NCBI RefSeq assembly: GCF_027595985.1
Contig: NC_073313.1
Coordinates: 215,824,066 to 215,888,065 of the forward strand
Direction of reading: 5' to 3'
Source of the DNA: Sorex araneus
Lineage: Eukaryota > Chordata > Mammalia > Eulipotyphla > Soricidae
DNA: 64,000 nt
Of the stretch, positions 1 to 10,935 are shown in pieces (the first letter of the stretch is position 1; each line of letters begins with the position of its first letter). The notes under the pieces were generated by a model that worked only from the letters and a program-made list of their open reading frames with translations, was not told the origin of the DNA and ran no database searches. The translations under genes and the position numbers were made by a program.

Positions 1-1430
1 TGAGGTGAAGACCATTGCTCTTGCTTCTTCAATCCTCAGGAAGACCTTGCTGTTGATAACACTCCATAGTACAACTGATACAGTTCATGACTAAAAGAAC
101 TTCACTGACTTCAATTCTGCAGCCAGAGAGAAAGATACACTGATTTCAGGGGCACACAGGCACAGCAGCCATTGTGATAATCACTCTTAACTCCCCACCC
201 ACATTCAGTGGAGAGCACAGAAGAAAAAGCAAATTCCTTCCTGAAAGATAACTTTTAAGGACTAACAGGGAGCAGTTGTTAGATAATGTCCTTGAAAACA
301 ATAATAAAGGCCCTGATAGAAAAAAGAAAAGTAAATTAGTCCATGTTGAGAATTCAGAACAGTTTTACATATAAGGGGCCCTTAATGAGAGTTAGCTTTT
401 ATTGTTTTCCCAGAAAAATAGTGACTTGAACACACAAAGGAATCAGTAGAACCTGAACAGTTGAATGTAGAAAACAATTAAAAAGACCTAGGAATTTATA
501 CCTAAAAAATTCTTAAGGATGTTTTATTTGTTTTAAAGGATCTTAGTAGAAAAGGAAATTTAATCTTACAGAAGACTTTTGCAGCTGATCACATTTTAAG
601 GTAACTATAGTAATCTGATATTCTTAGATCTGCAATCTTCATAAAAACTTTATGAAACATTTCGGTTTCGATCTAAAACCCTTTCAGGTATTACCACATC
701 TGATAGCATCAGGATTTATTCAAGTAAATCTGAACTTCAGGTTCTAGGGCCCACCCCAGAGTGCCTAGATTAGATAACAGGTCACATAGAACTACCTTGG
801 GGTGTTTTCTGGGTATGCTTAAGTTATAGTCAGATATAACAAGAAGGAGATCTCTTAAAACCTCACTCAGTTTATTTGCTCTTCTTTATTTTAATTCAAT
901 AAAAGCATTTATTGAATTTCAAAATCTTGAAGGAGTCAGAGTAAGGTTAAATTCAGACTTAAAAATTGACTGGTACTTGTGCTGGAAGGAATAATTGACA
1001 TCTTTAAGACCCCAATGAAGAAGATCTAAGACTTCTGCTTTTTAGATCACAGTTTGAGAAAAAAAATTGTCCATTAAAGACTATTTCAATTTTGAATATA
1101 CATATCTAAGTTTGCAACTTACTCCCTATAAGGAAGTAGTAGTATTTCTTAACATCTACTGTTTGATTTATCTGAGCTTGTGAAAGAATTCATACATTTT
1201 CTGCTAGTAATTGATTTTGAAAACTTCCATAAAAGTTAATGACTTAAAGGATAATCTGTATGATTTAAACACAATGGCCATCTATGCAGGCGGTTGCTTT
1301 GTGCTACATACAGTGCCTGCTGTGTATATTTTTTCTAATTAGTCATACATCCTGAAGCAGTTAAGGATATCTGTGGGAAGAAATATAAAATATACTGACT
1401 GCTCTAAGCTTGATCTAGGGTGAACTTAAA
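1..1430. other. Unique AT-rich sequence, nothing recognised
   Basis: I see no SINE, L1 or simple-repeat signature here and no open frame that looks coding on either strand. Short polypurine and A-rich runs occur, such as around 300-340 and 880-930, but none forms an array. It is treated as intergenic or intronic background. Confidence 0.5.
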
Positions 1431-1578
1431 TGGGTAAAATATTCCCCTGATCCTGAAAGAGACCCTAATACGCCATTGGGTTACACTAGCATGTGACAGG
1501 GACTAATGTAACAGAGATGTTACTGGTGCCTCGAGCAAATCGATGAACATTGGAATGACAGTGATGACAGTGATGACT
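1431..1578 (+). repeat. SINE-B long variant, 5'-truncated and internally deleted
   Basis: The 3' half reads as the SINE-B end: 'gttactggtgcc', then 'tcgagcaaatcgatgaac', then repeated 'gatgacagt'. Upstream it carries the block found in the long SINE at 4389-4740 ('attcccctgatcctgaaaga', then a 'ccattgggttacactagcat' stretch). Part of that block is missing after 1473. The tRNA-like head is absent. This copy helps show that the extra block belongs to a SINE subfamily rather than being a chance insertion. Confidence 0.7.
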
Positions 1579-1949
1579 CCCTAGAGAGAAAATTGCTTGC
1601 TGTATAAAGCAGGTGTGCTCATTTGTTTCAAGGCAACAGGATACATTTAGAAGCAAGGATAGAGTTAGGCAATATAGCCTGAGGAAGACCCACTGGTTGT
1701 TTGTTGTTTTCAAGCTCAATTTATTTTTTATAGGAATTTTTACCTTTATAAGTAAAAGACTAACCTAAAATGTGAAGCTTATCAGGAATATAACTTCTAT
1801 GCATAAAATCCTTATGGTAAAGTTATGGAAAAAATTTAATTTCGATTTTTAGTAAGCAATTGAGGATGACTTTTAGATAAATTGTAAGACCATCAACATA
1901 TTTAATTTGCTCTGATAAAATTTATTTTTTCCAAATAAATTGTTTCTAG

Positions 1950-2943
1950 TTAATTTTTTTTAGTGAATCACCATGAGTACAGTTACAGATTTACAAACTT
2001 CCGTGCTTACATTTTAGTCATACAATGGTCAAGTATCCATCCCTCCACCAGTACCCATTTTCCACCATCAAGGGTCCCAGCATCTCTCCCAACACCCCCA
2101 TCCCATTCCCCCTCCCCCTACCCCCACCCTGCCTCTGTGACAGGGCATTCCCTTTTGCTCTCTTTCTCCTTTTGGGCATTGTGTTTTGCAATAGAGGTAT
2201 TGAGTGGCCATCATGTTTGGTCTATAGTCTGCTTTCAGGGTGCGTATCCCATCCCAAGTAGATCCTCCTAGTACCATTTACTTGGTGATTCCTTCTCTAA
2301 ATAAACTGCCTATTCCTTCAGTATGTGAGGCTGGCTTCCAAGATGTGGAGTAATTCTCCCAGTGCTTATCTTTAATAATCTTGGGTGTTAGTCTCCCTTT
2401 CTGTTACTTTATGTTCCACAAATGAGTGCCATTTTTCTATGTTGATCCCTCTCTTTCTGACTTATTTCACTTAACATGATACTTTCCATGTTGACCCATC
2501 TATATGTGAATTTCATGACTTCATCTTTCTAACAGCTGCATAGTATTCCACTGTGTAGATGCACCAGAGTTTCTTTAGCTAGTCATCTGTTCTCAGGCAC
2601 TTGGGTTTTTCTAGATTCTGGCTATTGTAAACAGTGCTGCAATGGATGTACAAGTGCAGATGTCATTTCTACTATACTTTTTTGCATCTCCAGGACATAT
2701 TCCCAAAAGTGTTATTGCTGGGTCAAATGGGAGTTCAATTTCTAATATTTTGAGAATCATCCATATTGTTTTCCAAAATGGCTGAATCAGTTGGCATTCC
2801 CATCAGCAGTGAAGGAGAGTTCCTTATTCCCCACATCCTCACCAACACCTTTTGCTATTGTTCTTTTGGATGTGGGCCAGTCTCTGTGGTGTGAGGTGAT
2901 ATTTCATTGTTGTTTTAATCTGCATCTTCCTGATGATCCTAGT
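1950..2943 (-). mobile_element. LINE-1 3' fragment (3' UTR plus ORF2 end)
   Basis: The plus strand starts with a T run followed by 'gaatcaccatgagtacagtt', the complement of the L1 3' terminus. Further on is the complement of the ORF2 C-terminus: around 2520-2560 it reads 'gctgcatagtattccactg', and around 2760-2830 it carries the conserved L1 tail ('catcagcagtgaaggagag'). The copy is 5'-truncated near 2943, where the sequence changes to unrelated DNA. No frame is open, so it is a dead fragment. Confidence 0.88.
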
Positions 2944-3154
2944 TAAATTTTTATAGGAAAAAATTAAGCCATCAAATTAAGAAAGGGAAATAATCTGTAA
3001 TAATAAAAACAGAGAAATTACAAGTTTGTACTCAAGAGTGTTCTAGAATGGGTACTAAACCAGTAAACAAAGGAAATTCAGTGTGATAATAGAAAGAGAA
3101 AAGTAATCAAAGAAAGACCCTATGTTATCAGCTTCTTATCAGTGTCTGAGACAC

Positions 3155-3400
3155 TAAGAGATTTTGTCACTGTCACTGTCATCTCGTTGCTCATCAATTT
3201 TGTTTGAGCGGGCACCAGTAACGTCTCTCATTGAGAGACTTATTGTTATTGTTTTTGGCATATCCAATATGCATGGGTAGCTTGCCAGGCTCTGCCTCTC
3301 GGGCTCCATACTCTCGGTAGCTTGCTGGGCTCTCTGAGAGGGGCGGAGGAATCGAACACGGGTTGGCTGCGTGAAAGGCAAATGCCCAACCGCTGTGAGA
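3155..3400 (-). repeat. SINE-B
   Basis: Full-length copy in reverse. It runs from the 'gtcactgtcactgtcat' end through 'gagcgggcaccagtaacgtc', the 'ttgccaggctctgcct' centre and the complement of a tRNA B box ('aatcgaacacgggttggc'). Divergence from the other copies is moderate. Confidence 0.88.
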
Positions 3401-4120
3401 ATTTTATTGCTCATTCTTCAGTCTTCATTCAAATAAATTCTGTTTTGTACAATCACTCAATATACATTGATAAGAAAACCAAGATCTCACATAGTTATGT
3501 GGATAAGAGAACATAAAACAAGACTATGTTATAACTGAGATATATATGGGCCCTTCCCTTCATTGTTAGGTATATACTATGAGGCACTGTCTTCAATACT
3601 GAATGTGGAAGGAGTAAGATCCTAAAAGTGTAAATATTTAAGGGCATTATTTAACTGCCAGTAAGATGATTTATTAAACATTATAATATCCATTTGTAAT
3701 TTCAGAATTGGTCATTCAAGGGGATATTGCCTATGTAATTAAAAGTCACACATATAAGGAAGGTCTCTTTGGACCTAATATCTAATGATAATTCTGAGGA
3801 AAACTATACTTTGTGACAGCTTAGCAAATATTTTTTCAGTTGGAAAAAAAAAACTATCCCTCTATCATTGGTTTCTTTTCTTAGTGCCTCTCATAAAGGT
3901 TTGCTTTGTCCCTCTGCCACAGAGAACTATCTTTAGGCTCAGGTTGTGCATTTGATATCCCTTTTGGTAACTTTTGAGGACTGTTTCTGTGTCATGAGAT
4001 CCCAACCCTTAGTTATCTACATGTATAACAATTTCAAGGACAGGTGTTTAATCACCAGTGTGAACTGGTGATCATGACTCTTCATTCACTTGTTACAGAA
4101 GTGGCTCCAGTTGTCTTTGT
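3401..4120. other. Unique sequence, nothing recognised
   Basis: No repeat family or plausible coding frame is visible. A short A run lies at 3845-3852. A local inverted match ('atcaccagtgtgaactggtgat') sits near 4051-4072 but is short. Confidence 0.4.
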
Positions 4121-4121
4121 A

Positions 4122-4205
4122 AAGACATTGGTGTTGGAACATTGTAAACCAGAAACTAAACCATGAGTAACTATATAATTCTCAAGGATTCAATAAAGAA
4201 TAAAT
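4122..4205 (+). mobile_element. LINE-1 3' terminal fragment
   Basis: The stretch 'ggtgttggaacattgtaaac' followed by 'aaactaaaccatgag' and 'ggattcaataaag' matches the terminal bases of the L1 3' ends at 8830-8930 and 31990-32100. Only the last 80 or so bases are present. The short length makes this less certain than the longer copies. Confidence 0.6.
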
Positions 4206-4388
4206 AAAACAAAAAGCAATAGTAATAAAGTTTAGGATAACATTGGTTTGTTCTTTCTGCCTTGCCGTGGGGAGCTTAGGTTTACTGGGTTATTCCCATC
4301 ACAGTGTTCCCATTTCTGTTTGTATTTGTAACCTCTTTGTTTGTGCTCTGCTGCCCCAGCCTTTATCTCCTAATCAGACTCTGTTCAT

Positions 4389-4740
4389 CTGTCATATCAC
4401 TGTCGTCCCGTTGCTCATCAACTTGCTCAAGCGGTCACCATAAATGTCTCTATTTGATCCTGTCGCATGCTAGTGTAGCCCAATGGTGTCTCCTTGCTCT
4501 AGGAACACAAAGAGCGTCAAACCGTTTTAGCAACCTCTCCTTAGTCCTCCTTCCCAATTCTTCTGTATTGGGGGCTCTTTCAGGGTCAGGGGAATGAGGC
4601 CCCTTATTGTTACTGTTTTTGGCGTATTGTATATGCTACAGGTAGCTTGCCAGCCTCTGCCGTATGGGCGGGATTCTCTTGGTAGATTGCTGGGCTCTCT
4701 GAGAGGAACGAAGGCTCCAGGAGATTCTGCGTTGCTCTCT
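4389..4740 (-). repeat. SINE-B long variant with internal ~150-bp block
   Basis: In reverse, 4389-4452 is the ordinary SINE-B 3' end ('gttgctcatcaacttgctca') and 4600-4740 is the ordinary centre ('gtttttggcgtattgtat', then 'ggtagcttgccagcctctg'). Between them, about 4453-4599 is a foreign block containing 'gctctaggaacacaaagagc'. Parts of the same block occur in the SINE-like pieces at 1431-1578 and 5467-5560. The head is degraded, so the B box is not readable. Confidence 0.72.
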
Positions 4741-4789
4741 TCTAAGAGCTGTGTTTTATATTCTCTGGATCTTGGCCATTGATGAGATT

Positions 4790-5100
4790 ACATGGCACCG
4801 GGGGCAGTTTGTGGGTATGACTGCCAAGCTACTGGAAAACTGGGATCTGGGTGGAGGAGGCCCAGTCTCGATATGAGCAAGCTTAGAGATTTCAGCCATG
4901 GGTCCCACATACCTGGGTTCCTCTGACGGTTCCTTCATGGGTGAACCACATCCAAGTTTGTGGACAGTGGCCTTGAGCATGGCTATGGCTGGGTTCGAGG
5001 TTTTTGGCTGCCGGGGCTCTGCTTGAGGTGGGGAGGGAAACTCAACCTGTCCCCATCAGAGAGGGGGGCTCCAGTGAAGACAGCCTGGTACAGGGACAGG
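4790..5100 (-). mobile_element. Possible divergent relative of the L1-tailed chimeric element body
   Basis: Two blocks in the same order resemble the copy at 46375-46965: 'tgactgcc' followed by a purine-rich stretch and 'gatttcagcc', then 'ggctgccggggctctgcttg' (compare 'gctgccgggggctctgtttg' near 46600). The sequence between them aligns poorly. It may be an older member or a related L1 5' region. No L1 3' end is attached. Confidence 0.4.
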
Positions 5101-5466
5101 AAATTAATTCTGTCCAGACTCTGTTAACTTGTAAATATTGCTCTTCTCTTCTCCTTAAGCCCTTTGCATAGTTAATTCAGAGCAATGTCCTTTTTGTATA
5201 GACACAGGAAGACAGTTAATGCTATACTTTTGTAACTTGGGAGTTAATAGACTCTGAATGATATTCACTCCTGGGCATCTGTTCTCTTGACTTAAGCCTC
5301 AGTTGCCCTTACTTCCTAGTATCCCAAAAGTAGGGTCCCAATGAAGAACTTGATGGACCCAGGGCAAGCTGTAAACTACCCTGGCATTGAAATGGGCCAG
5401 GCCAAAGTGCCATAATACTTAACTATAAATTCTGTCATGATCCAAAAAGTAACAGCTGGATTAAAC
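5101..5466. other. Unassigned sequence between repeat fragments
   Basis: I recognise no family here. It lies between a chimeric-like block and a fragment of the long SINE variant, so it may be part of an older composite insertion. No coding frame is evident. Confidence 0.3.
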
Positions 5467-5560
5467 ATCTCTATTCAATCCTGTCACGTACTAGTATAGC
5501 CCAGTGGTGTCTGCTTGCTCTAGGAACACAAAGCATCAAACTGTTTTAGCTAACGGTTAG
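5467..5560 (-). repeat. Fragment of the block carried by the long SINE-B variant
   Basis: About 85 bases match 4449-4535 with roughly 85 percent identity by eye ('ctctaggaacacaaag' is shared exactly). The ordinary SINE-B parts are missing on both sides. It ends near two telomere-like 'ttaggg' units at about 5563-5575, probably by chance. Confidence 0.6.
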
Positions 5561-6820
5561 GGTTAGGAAGAATAAATCTGACCTGTCATCTGAGATCTAT
5601 AACAAGATGTCCCCAGGAGAGCCACCCTAGAAGCTTAATGTATTTCTTACTGTGTCGAAATAAAATAACTAATATTAAGAAGTAGAATTAAGACATTAAT
5701 TAAGTTGTTGAACTAAGGAAAGGAGAAAAGTCCCTAAGTTGGTATTTTGCCCTTGAGCCTGATCGGCAGTCAGCAAGGGCTTTGATATGTTTATGTGTGC
5801 TAAGAGACCTGGGTGTGTGATGATTACCCCAATGCCAGGAGATGGAGAGAGACTAAGAGAGAGACCAGGCTGTGAGATGGAACACGAAGAGATGAGTGGG
5901 AGAGACAGGAGGAGATGGGAATGAGGGGTAGAGTGAGACTGGAATAGGGAGGTTAATGAGACTGGAAAAGGCACGTGGGGAGAATGGAATAAACAACAAC
6001 TGATCACCAGCCAGCCTGGCCCTCATTTTCTCCTTTGTCCTGCCATGGCATTGGCCATCCCAGGTGAGGAAGCAACCCGAGACCACCAAATGCAGGCGGT
6101 GGATGGGAGCCGTGGGTTTTCTTAGCTGTCTGGAGATTACACAGTAAAATATTAATTATATGCCAGATATTAGCAAAGTACTTTATGGGGAAATAAATAA
6201 ATAAATGGTTTATCTGTCCAGTGCTATGAGACAGATGCCACCTTTTGCATTTTATGGTCATGGAAACCTAAGTTACTGCTTAGTTCTTTCATGCTGTGAC
6301 CTCAGAAACTACCTGAACTAAGTAAGAGCTAATTGTTTCAGTATTTTGCTGTCAGATTAATTGTACAATTTAGCTAGCTGTGGGTAGAAGTGAGTCTTAC
6401 TATATCATTTGAGTCACTCATGGCAGCTTTGCCAGCAAGCCAGTTCCCCTTGTGCCAACAGAGCTTCATTAATTTGAGTGATAATATTGTTAATACTGGG
6501 TAGCTCTGAACAAATCATGCAAGTGGCTTTTGGAAATGTATTGACAGTGTATGTGCACCAAGAAGTCTAGCTTTGTAACTGGCAATGCAGGAGATAACAA
6601 ATACATCCATATGCCACTGGTGAAACTCTGAGGTTCTGTTTACCTTTTAAGCTGCATGATGAACTGAATTATACCATGTGATAATTACTAAACAAAAGGC
6701 ACTCAGACAGTTTGGAGAGGGAATAATACAGAGTATTATGATTATGTGGTGAAATATACCATGTAAAAACAGTAGTACATCCATGCAGTGGAATATTATT
6801 TAATATTCAAAAGGAATTTT
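5561..6820. other. Mostly unique; purine-rich stretch 5835-5990
   Basis: No gene is recognised. Between 5835 and 5990 the plus strand is strongly purine-rich ('gagatggagagagactaaga'), which produces long meaningless frames on the minus strand. A piece near 6760-6815 ('cagtggaatattatttaata') could be a remnant of an old L1 ORF2 end, but it is too short to assign. Confidence 0.4.
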
Positions 6821-6827
6821 TTGTGCT

Positions 6828-6985
6828 GGGTAGTTGGCTCAAAGGGCTACTGTGTGTGTTTTACATTTGAAAAGTTACAGATTCAATACCAGAACCTCAC
6901 AGATTTCTTAACATCTCTGAGAACTGTATCGGAAGTAGCCTGTATACACTGCCTAGTGTGACCCAAGACCTAAAGAAATAACAGT
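6828..6985 (+). repeat. Old SINE-A-like tRNA-derived SINE
   Basis: The start 'gtgctgggtagttggctcaa' resembles a tRNA-like head, and 'acagattcaatacc' occupies the B-box position. The end resembles the 'gtgtgacccaaga' terminus of SINE-A. Divergence is high, so the exact subfamily is uncertain. Confidence 0.55.
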
Positions 6986-7185
6986 TAAGCAATGAGAAGA
7001 CATGAAAACATCTTAAATGCATGCAGTTATTGCATAGAAATGATTTTAAAATGCCTAATTCTGTATGACTCCACATATTTATTTATTTTGGGGGGGACGC
7101 AAAATAGTTTTATTGAAAGCAGTATACTTAGAAAAATGTGAAATACGAAGTGGGACAGGGGAGAGAGGAGGGAGACAGAAAGAGA

Positions 7186-7187
<2 letters not shown>

Positions 7188-7249
<62 letters not shown>

Positions 7250-7250
7250 A
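7188..7250. repeat. (GA)n microsatellite
   Basis: More than 60 bases of nearly pure GA repeat. Open frames across it (poly-SLSL or poly-ERER) are artefacts of the repeat. Confidence 0.95.
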
Positions 7251-7465
7251 CTCCAGAATGGACAAACCCTAATTCCAATTACATGACATTCTTGAAAAGA
7301 TAATTTATGGCAAAAACAGTTAAAAAGATCCATGATTGTCAATGGAAGTGATCATTGAGCAGGTGAAACACAGGGACATTTTAGGATGATGAAACTCTTT
7401 TGTTTGTTATTTTAGTGGTAAGTTCATGTCAAACACAGTTGTCAAAATCTATTTGAATTTACAAG

Positions 7466-7615
7466 GACTGCAGCAATAGTATAGTAGATAGGGTGTTTGT
7501 CTTGGACATAACTGGCCCAATTCTATCCCAGGCATCACATAAGGTCCTCCAAGCACTGCCAAGAGGCAGAGCCAGAAACACCACTGGATGTGGCCCAAGA
7601 CAAACAAATAAAAAC
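7466..7615 (+). repeat. SINE-A
   Basis: It has the SINE-A layout: a tRNA-like head ('caatagtatagtagataggg'), a degraded B box, 'gtcctccaagcactgcca', and the terminus 'ggatgtggcccaagacaaac' followed by an A-rich tail. Confidence 0.75.
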
Positions 7616-7956
7616 AATATTTTCAATACAAAAAGTTAAACTAAATGTACGTAAATTAAAGAAAAATCACTTTAAGGGTAAAGATACTAATTTAGAATTT
7701 ACAATGTGTCAAAGGAATATAACTGTCTTACAAATGTATACTGATATAACACATGTGTATTAAAACAGCCCCATTCTGAAAGTTTAGAGTTCAGGTTGAA
7801 AAGATGAAGGAAAACAGTGCTAATATAAACAACAGTGGAAATAGAGTCTGAGTCTATGAGACTTAAAAACAAAAAGACAGAAATGGTAAGCATTGCATTT
7901 TATCTGATCAAGTTGTTTCTCACAAAGGGATAAATTAAGAATTTAAAACAAACACG

Positions 7957-8662
7957 AAGGGATATGTTGTCACCAGAAGGTCAACCTGTACCTGTTGGGT
8001 GAATGCATCAGCAGTCTGATGGTGCCTTCAAGCTTCCTGATAATCCCAAATTGCCACTATGCCTTTGAATGAACCCAAAAACTTGGGGCCAAGTTTACCA
8101 AGAAATTTAACAGCCAAAAGTCAGGTATGTGGGAGCCACACTCACAAACCACCTCTGGCTCAGCTATATAAGCTCATTTATTTGCCTTATTTCAGAAGCC
8201 CATAAATTTCAAAAGAGATCAAAAACTGCAGCTAATCTCAGACCCACGCATGACTGAACAGACTGGGGTAAATCAGAGGTGGGGGGGTGGCTAAGGGACC
8301 TCCCAAGCAGAGGCCCAGGCAGCTGCTTGTTCCACAATCCAAAATTGCCACCATATCCCCGGCCTGACTCCACCATCTCAGAATAGACCTCACCAAGATA
8401 TAATCTGCTGAAAATTCTGGCATGTAAGTTTTGTGGCTGAAATCTCCAGACTTTCTTGGAGTTGGCATGGGCTATCCACCCTCCCCAAACCTCCCTGTAC
8501 CTCTGGAATCCTCTGCAGTCACATCCACACCCCAAAGTGCCCCCCTATTGAAAAGCTGCTCCAGCCTTACCTTCCCAATAAAAATACTGAATGCTGTATA
8601 CAAATACCATGACCTCTTAGCACCTGTATTGCAAACCATAATGCACAAAAGGAAAAGGGGGG

Positions 8663-8723
<61 letters not shown>

Positions 8724-9029
8724 CAAGAAGGAAAGAAAGATTCTCACATAGAGGGAGGTTGGGGGGTGGGGTGGGGTGTTGGGCAATGGTGATAGGGAAA
8801 TAGAAGACACTGTTGGTGGGAAATGTACACTGGTGAAGTGATGGGTGCTGGATCATTATATGACTAAACCAAATTGTGAACAGCTTTGTAATAGTCGATC
8901 TCATGAATAGTCAATTATAAAATTAAAAAGAAAAAAAGGAATGTGGAGTTCATGCCCAATTCAATCAACATAATCAGTGGCTGAATAAATAGCTGTACTC
9001 CTACATTAGAAACAAACAACAAAAAAAAC
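7957..9029 (+). mobile_element. L1-tailed chimeric retroelement, copy 1
   Basis: The order is: a body unlike the L1 3' UTR (7958-8615, for example 'ctgatggtgccttcaagctt'), then an L1 3' end from about 8620 ('tattgcaaaccataatgcac') with a GA tract at 8659-8728, ending in an A-rich run at 8919-8938. A further ~70-bp unit follows at 8939-9009, then a second A-rich tail at 9010-9029. Both the start of the body and the extra 3' unit match the copy at 45698-46965. A weak flanking duplication ('aacacg', near 7951 and 9027) fits L1-mediated insertion. The body encodes no recognised protein. It may be a nonautonomous element or a deletion derivative of L1. Confidence 0.75.
8659..8728. repeat. (GA)n tract inside an L1 3' end
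   Basis: Seventy bases of GA repeat occupy the position, just after 'caaaccataatgcacaaaag', where other L1 3' ends in the window have GA tracts of different lengths. Confidence 0.95.
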
Positions 9030-9129
9030 ACGTACTGGAATTGAATAATGAAAAAAGTGGTAGTGGATAGTAGAATTTAGAATTTTTGCTGTAAAAATCT
9101 AAATTTTAATACTACAACTTTCTTAAATA

Positions 9130-9198
9130 CTAACCCATTATCACACAGATCATTCTAATACATGGGAAGGAAGAATAATCTGTGTGATAATGGGTTAG
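9130..9198. other. Near-perfect 69-bp hairpin (27-bp arms)
   Basis: Arm 9130-9156 pairs with 9172-9198 at 26 of 27 positions. The first 21 pairs are perfect ('ctaacccattatcacacaga' against its complement), with one mismatch at 9151/9177 and a 15-base loop. A 3-base direct repeat 'ata' flanks it on both sides. It does not resemble any SINE or L1 part in this window. It could be a tiny inverted-repeat transposon remnant, a replication fold-back or a small-RNA hairpin; the sequence alone does not decide. Confidence 0.9.
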
Positions 9199-9719
9199 AT
9201 ATGTAGAAATCACTATAAACTTCAGTTTAACACATTGCAGCTGAGCTGGTTACTATAGAAATAATTATAGAGAAGTGTACATTGGTCCAAAATTCACATT
9301 GATGTCTCTGTTATGTCAGTTGAGAGGGAAATGAAACTTCAGTAACAGGAATACCAAGTACCCAGACCTTGGTTTTCTCATACCATTAGCCAGTAAAAGG
9401 AATGAGAACTTAGAGAAATGTCTTATTCTAGGAACAGGTAAGGAACATGCAAGATAAGACGATCTTAGGTGTTAGAAAAATATGTAAGTGCTCAGAAAAA
9501 AATAAACAATTCACATGGTGATGATATTCAAAGGAATACAGATTCTAAATGAAAGAGCTCTCAATGGTGAAAATTGAAATAACATGTGCATCAAAATAAA
9601 GTGTATGATTGTATTCCCAAATACAAAATAAATATTCACAAATCCATACTGATATAAATATTGTATGGATAAATAAGTGGGAATGAGCTAAATCTTTGTT
9701 GCAAAATTATTTCAAATTA

Positions 9720-9955
9720 TTATTGCTGTTACATATATAAATATTTTAAATATAGATATCTATGATAAATTATATCTATTATAACAATATATCTATATCT
9801 ATATCCACTTAAAGATATATATCATATCCATAGATATAGATTATATCTGTTATATAGACTATAGATACAGATAATTTTATATATGTCTAGAGATACAGAT
9901 ATTATAGATATAGGTGTTATAGATATAAATATTACAAATTGTTATAGAAATTATG
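9720..9955. repeat. AT-rich ATAGATAT-type low-complexity tract
   Basis: Irregular repeats of 'atagatat' and its complement 'atatctat' fill this stretch, giving many small self-complementary segments. No unit repeats regularly enough to call a satellite. Confidence 0.85.
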
Positions 9956-10444
9956 CCTTCAACGAAGTTAAGCATAACTCATCCTTAAGGATTGGCTATT
10001 TAATCTTGAAAATGTCAGTCTTTAGAGGGTAGAGGTTAGGAATTGACTTACTTTTCTAATGGAGTGAATTAAGAAAAAATGTTTATTTTACTTTAATTTT
10101 GGAAGATGTTTACATGATTCAAAGATAGAACATATTTAAATACAACTTTTTTAAGTTTTCACTTTACATTGATAACTAGATAGCCACCAGAAAGGAGTTT
10201 AAAGTAGAAAAATCTTGACACTATCAAAAAGCTAAATAAAGACAGGGTTTCTATTTTAGAGTATTGTTATACTAAAACTCTGAAAAGTGTACATTTAATT
10301 GCATTCAAATGTTTCAAATTTGACATGCTCTTAGTATATTCTTCATTTATTTAAATTATTTCCCCCCATGCTAATTTATCTTCGAGAAGAGATTATTTTT
10401 TACAAGGTGAAATGAAAAAGCACAGAACATGAAAGTGCTCAAAA

Positions 10445-10675
10445 TATGCTTTTTTCAAGGCCCAGGACAAATGGTTCAAGATTGGAAGCCTGTTTCAAGG
10501 GCTGAGGGAGAGGGCAGTTATGACAATGATGGCTGGAAGGGACAATCTGGATGGAATGTGTGCTGAAAGTGGGTAAAGGACCAAACATGATAGCCCATCA
10601 GTATCTGTATTGCAAACCATAATTCCCAAAAGGAGAGAGAGAGAGAGTGAGAGAGAGAGAGAAAGAGAGAGAGAG

Positions 10676-10746
<71 letters not shown>

Positions 10747-10935
10747 AGAAAGTGCATGCTCAGAGGAAGGCTGGCTGGGAGGGGATGGCAAGAGGGATAG
10801 ATATGGGGGATATTGGTAGTGGGAAATGTATACTGGTGGAGGGGTAGAGAGATGGAATATTGTATAGCTAAAAACTTATCATGAAAACTTTACAACTGTA
10901 TCTCATGATGTTTTAATAAAAAAATTTAAAAAAAC
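10445..10935 (+). mobile_element. LINE-1 3' end with long GA tract
   Basis: L1 3' UTR sequence ('ccaaacatgatagcccatca', 'tattgcaaaccataattccc') is followed by GA/AAAG repeat at 10634-10742 and the standard terminus ('gaaatgtatactggtggagg', 'gtatctcatgatgttttaat') with an A-rich tail. It is a 5'-truncated noncoding copy. Confidence 0.88.

Noticed and set aside
4449-5553. Possible pair of LTRs (85-bp direct repeats 1 kb apart)
   Set aside because: The repeated block is embedded in SINE-B sequence at one site and recurs at 1431-1578, so a shared SINE insert explains it better. No LTR termini, primer-binding site or viral genes were seen.
5563-5575. Telomere-like 'ttaggg' units
   Set aside because: Only two units, too few to mean anything.
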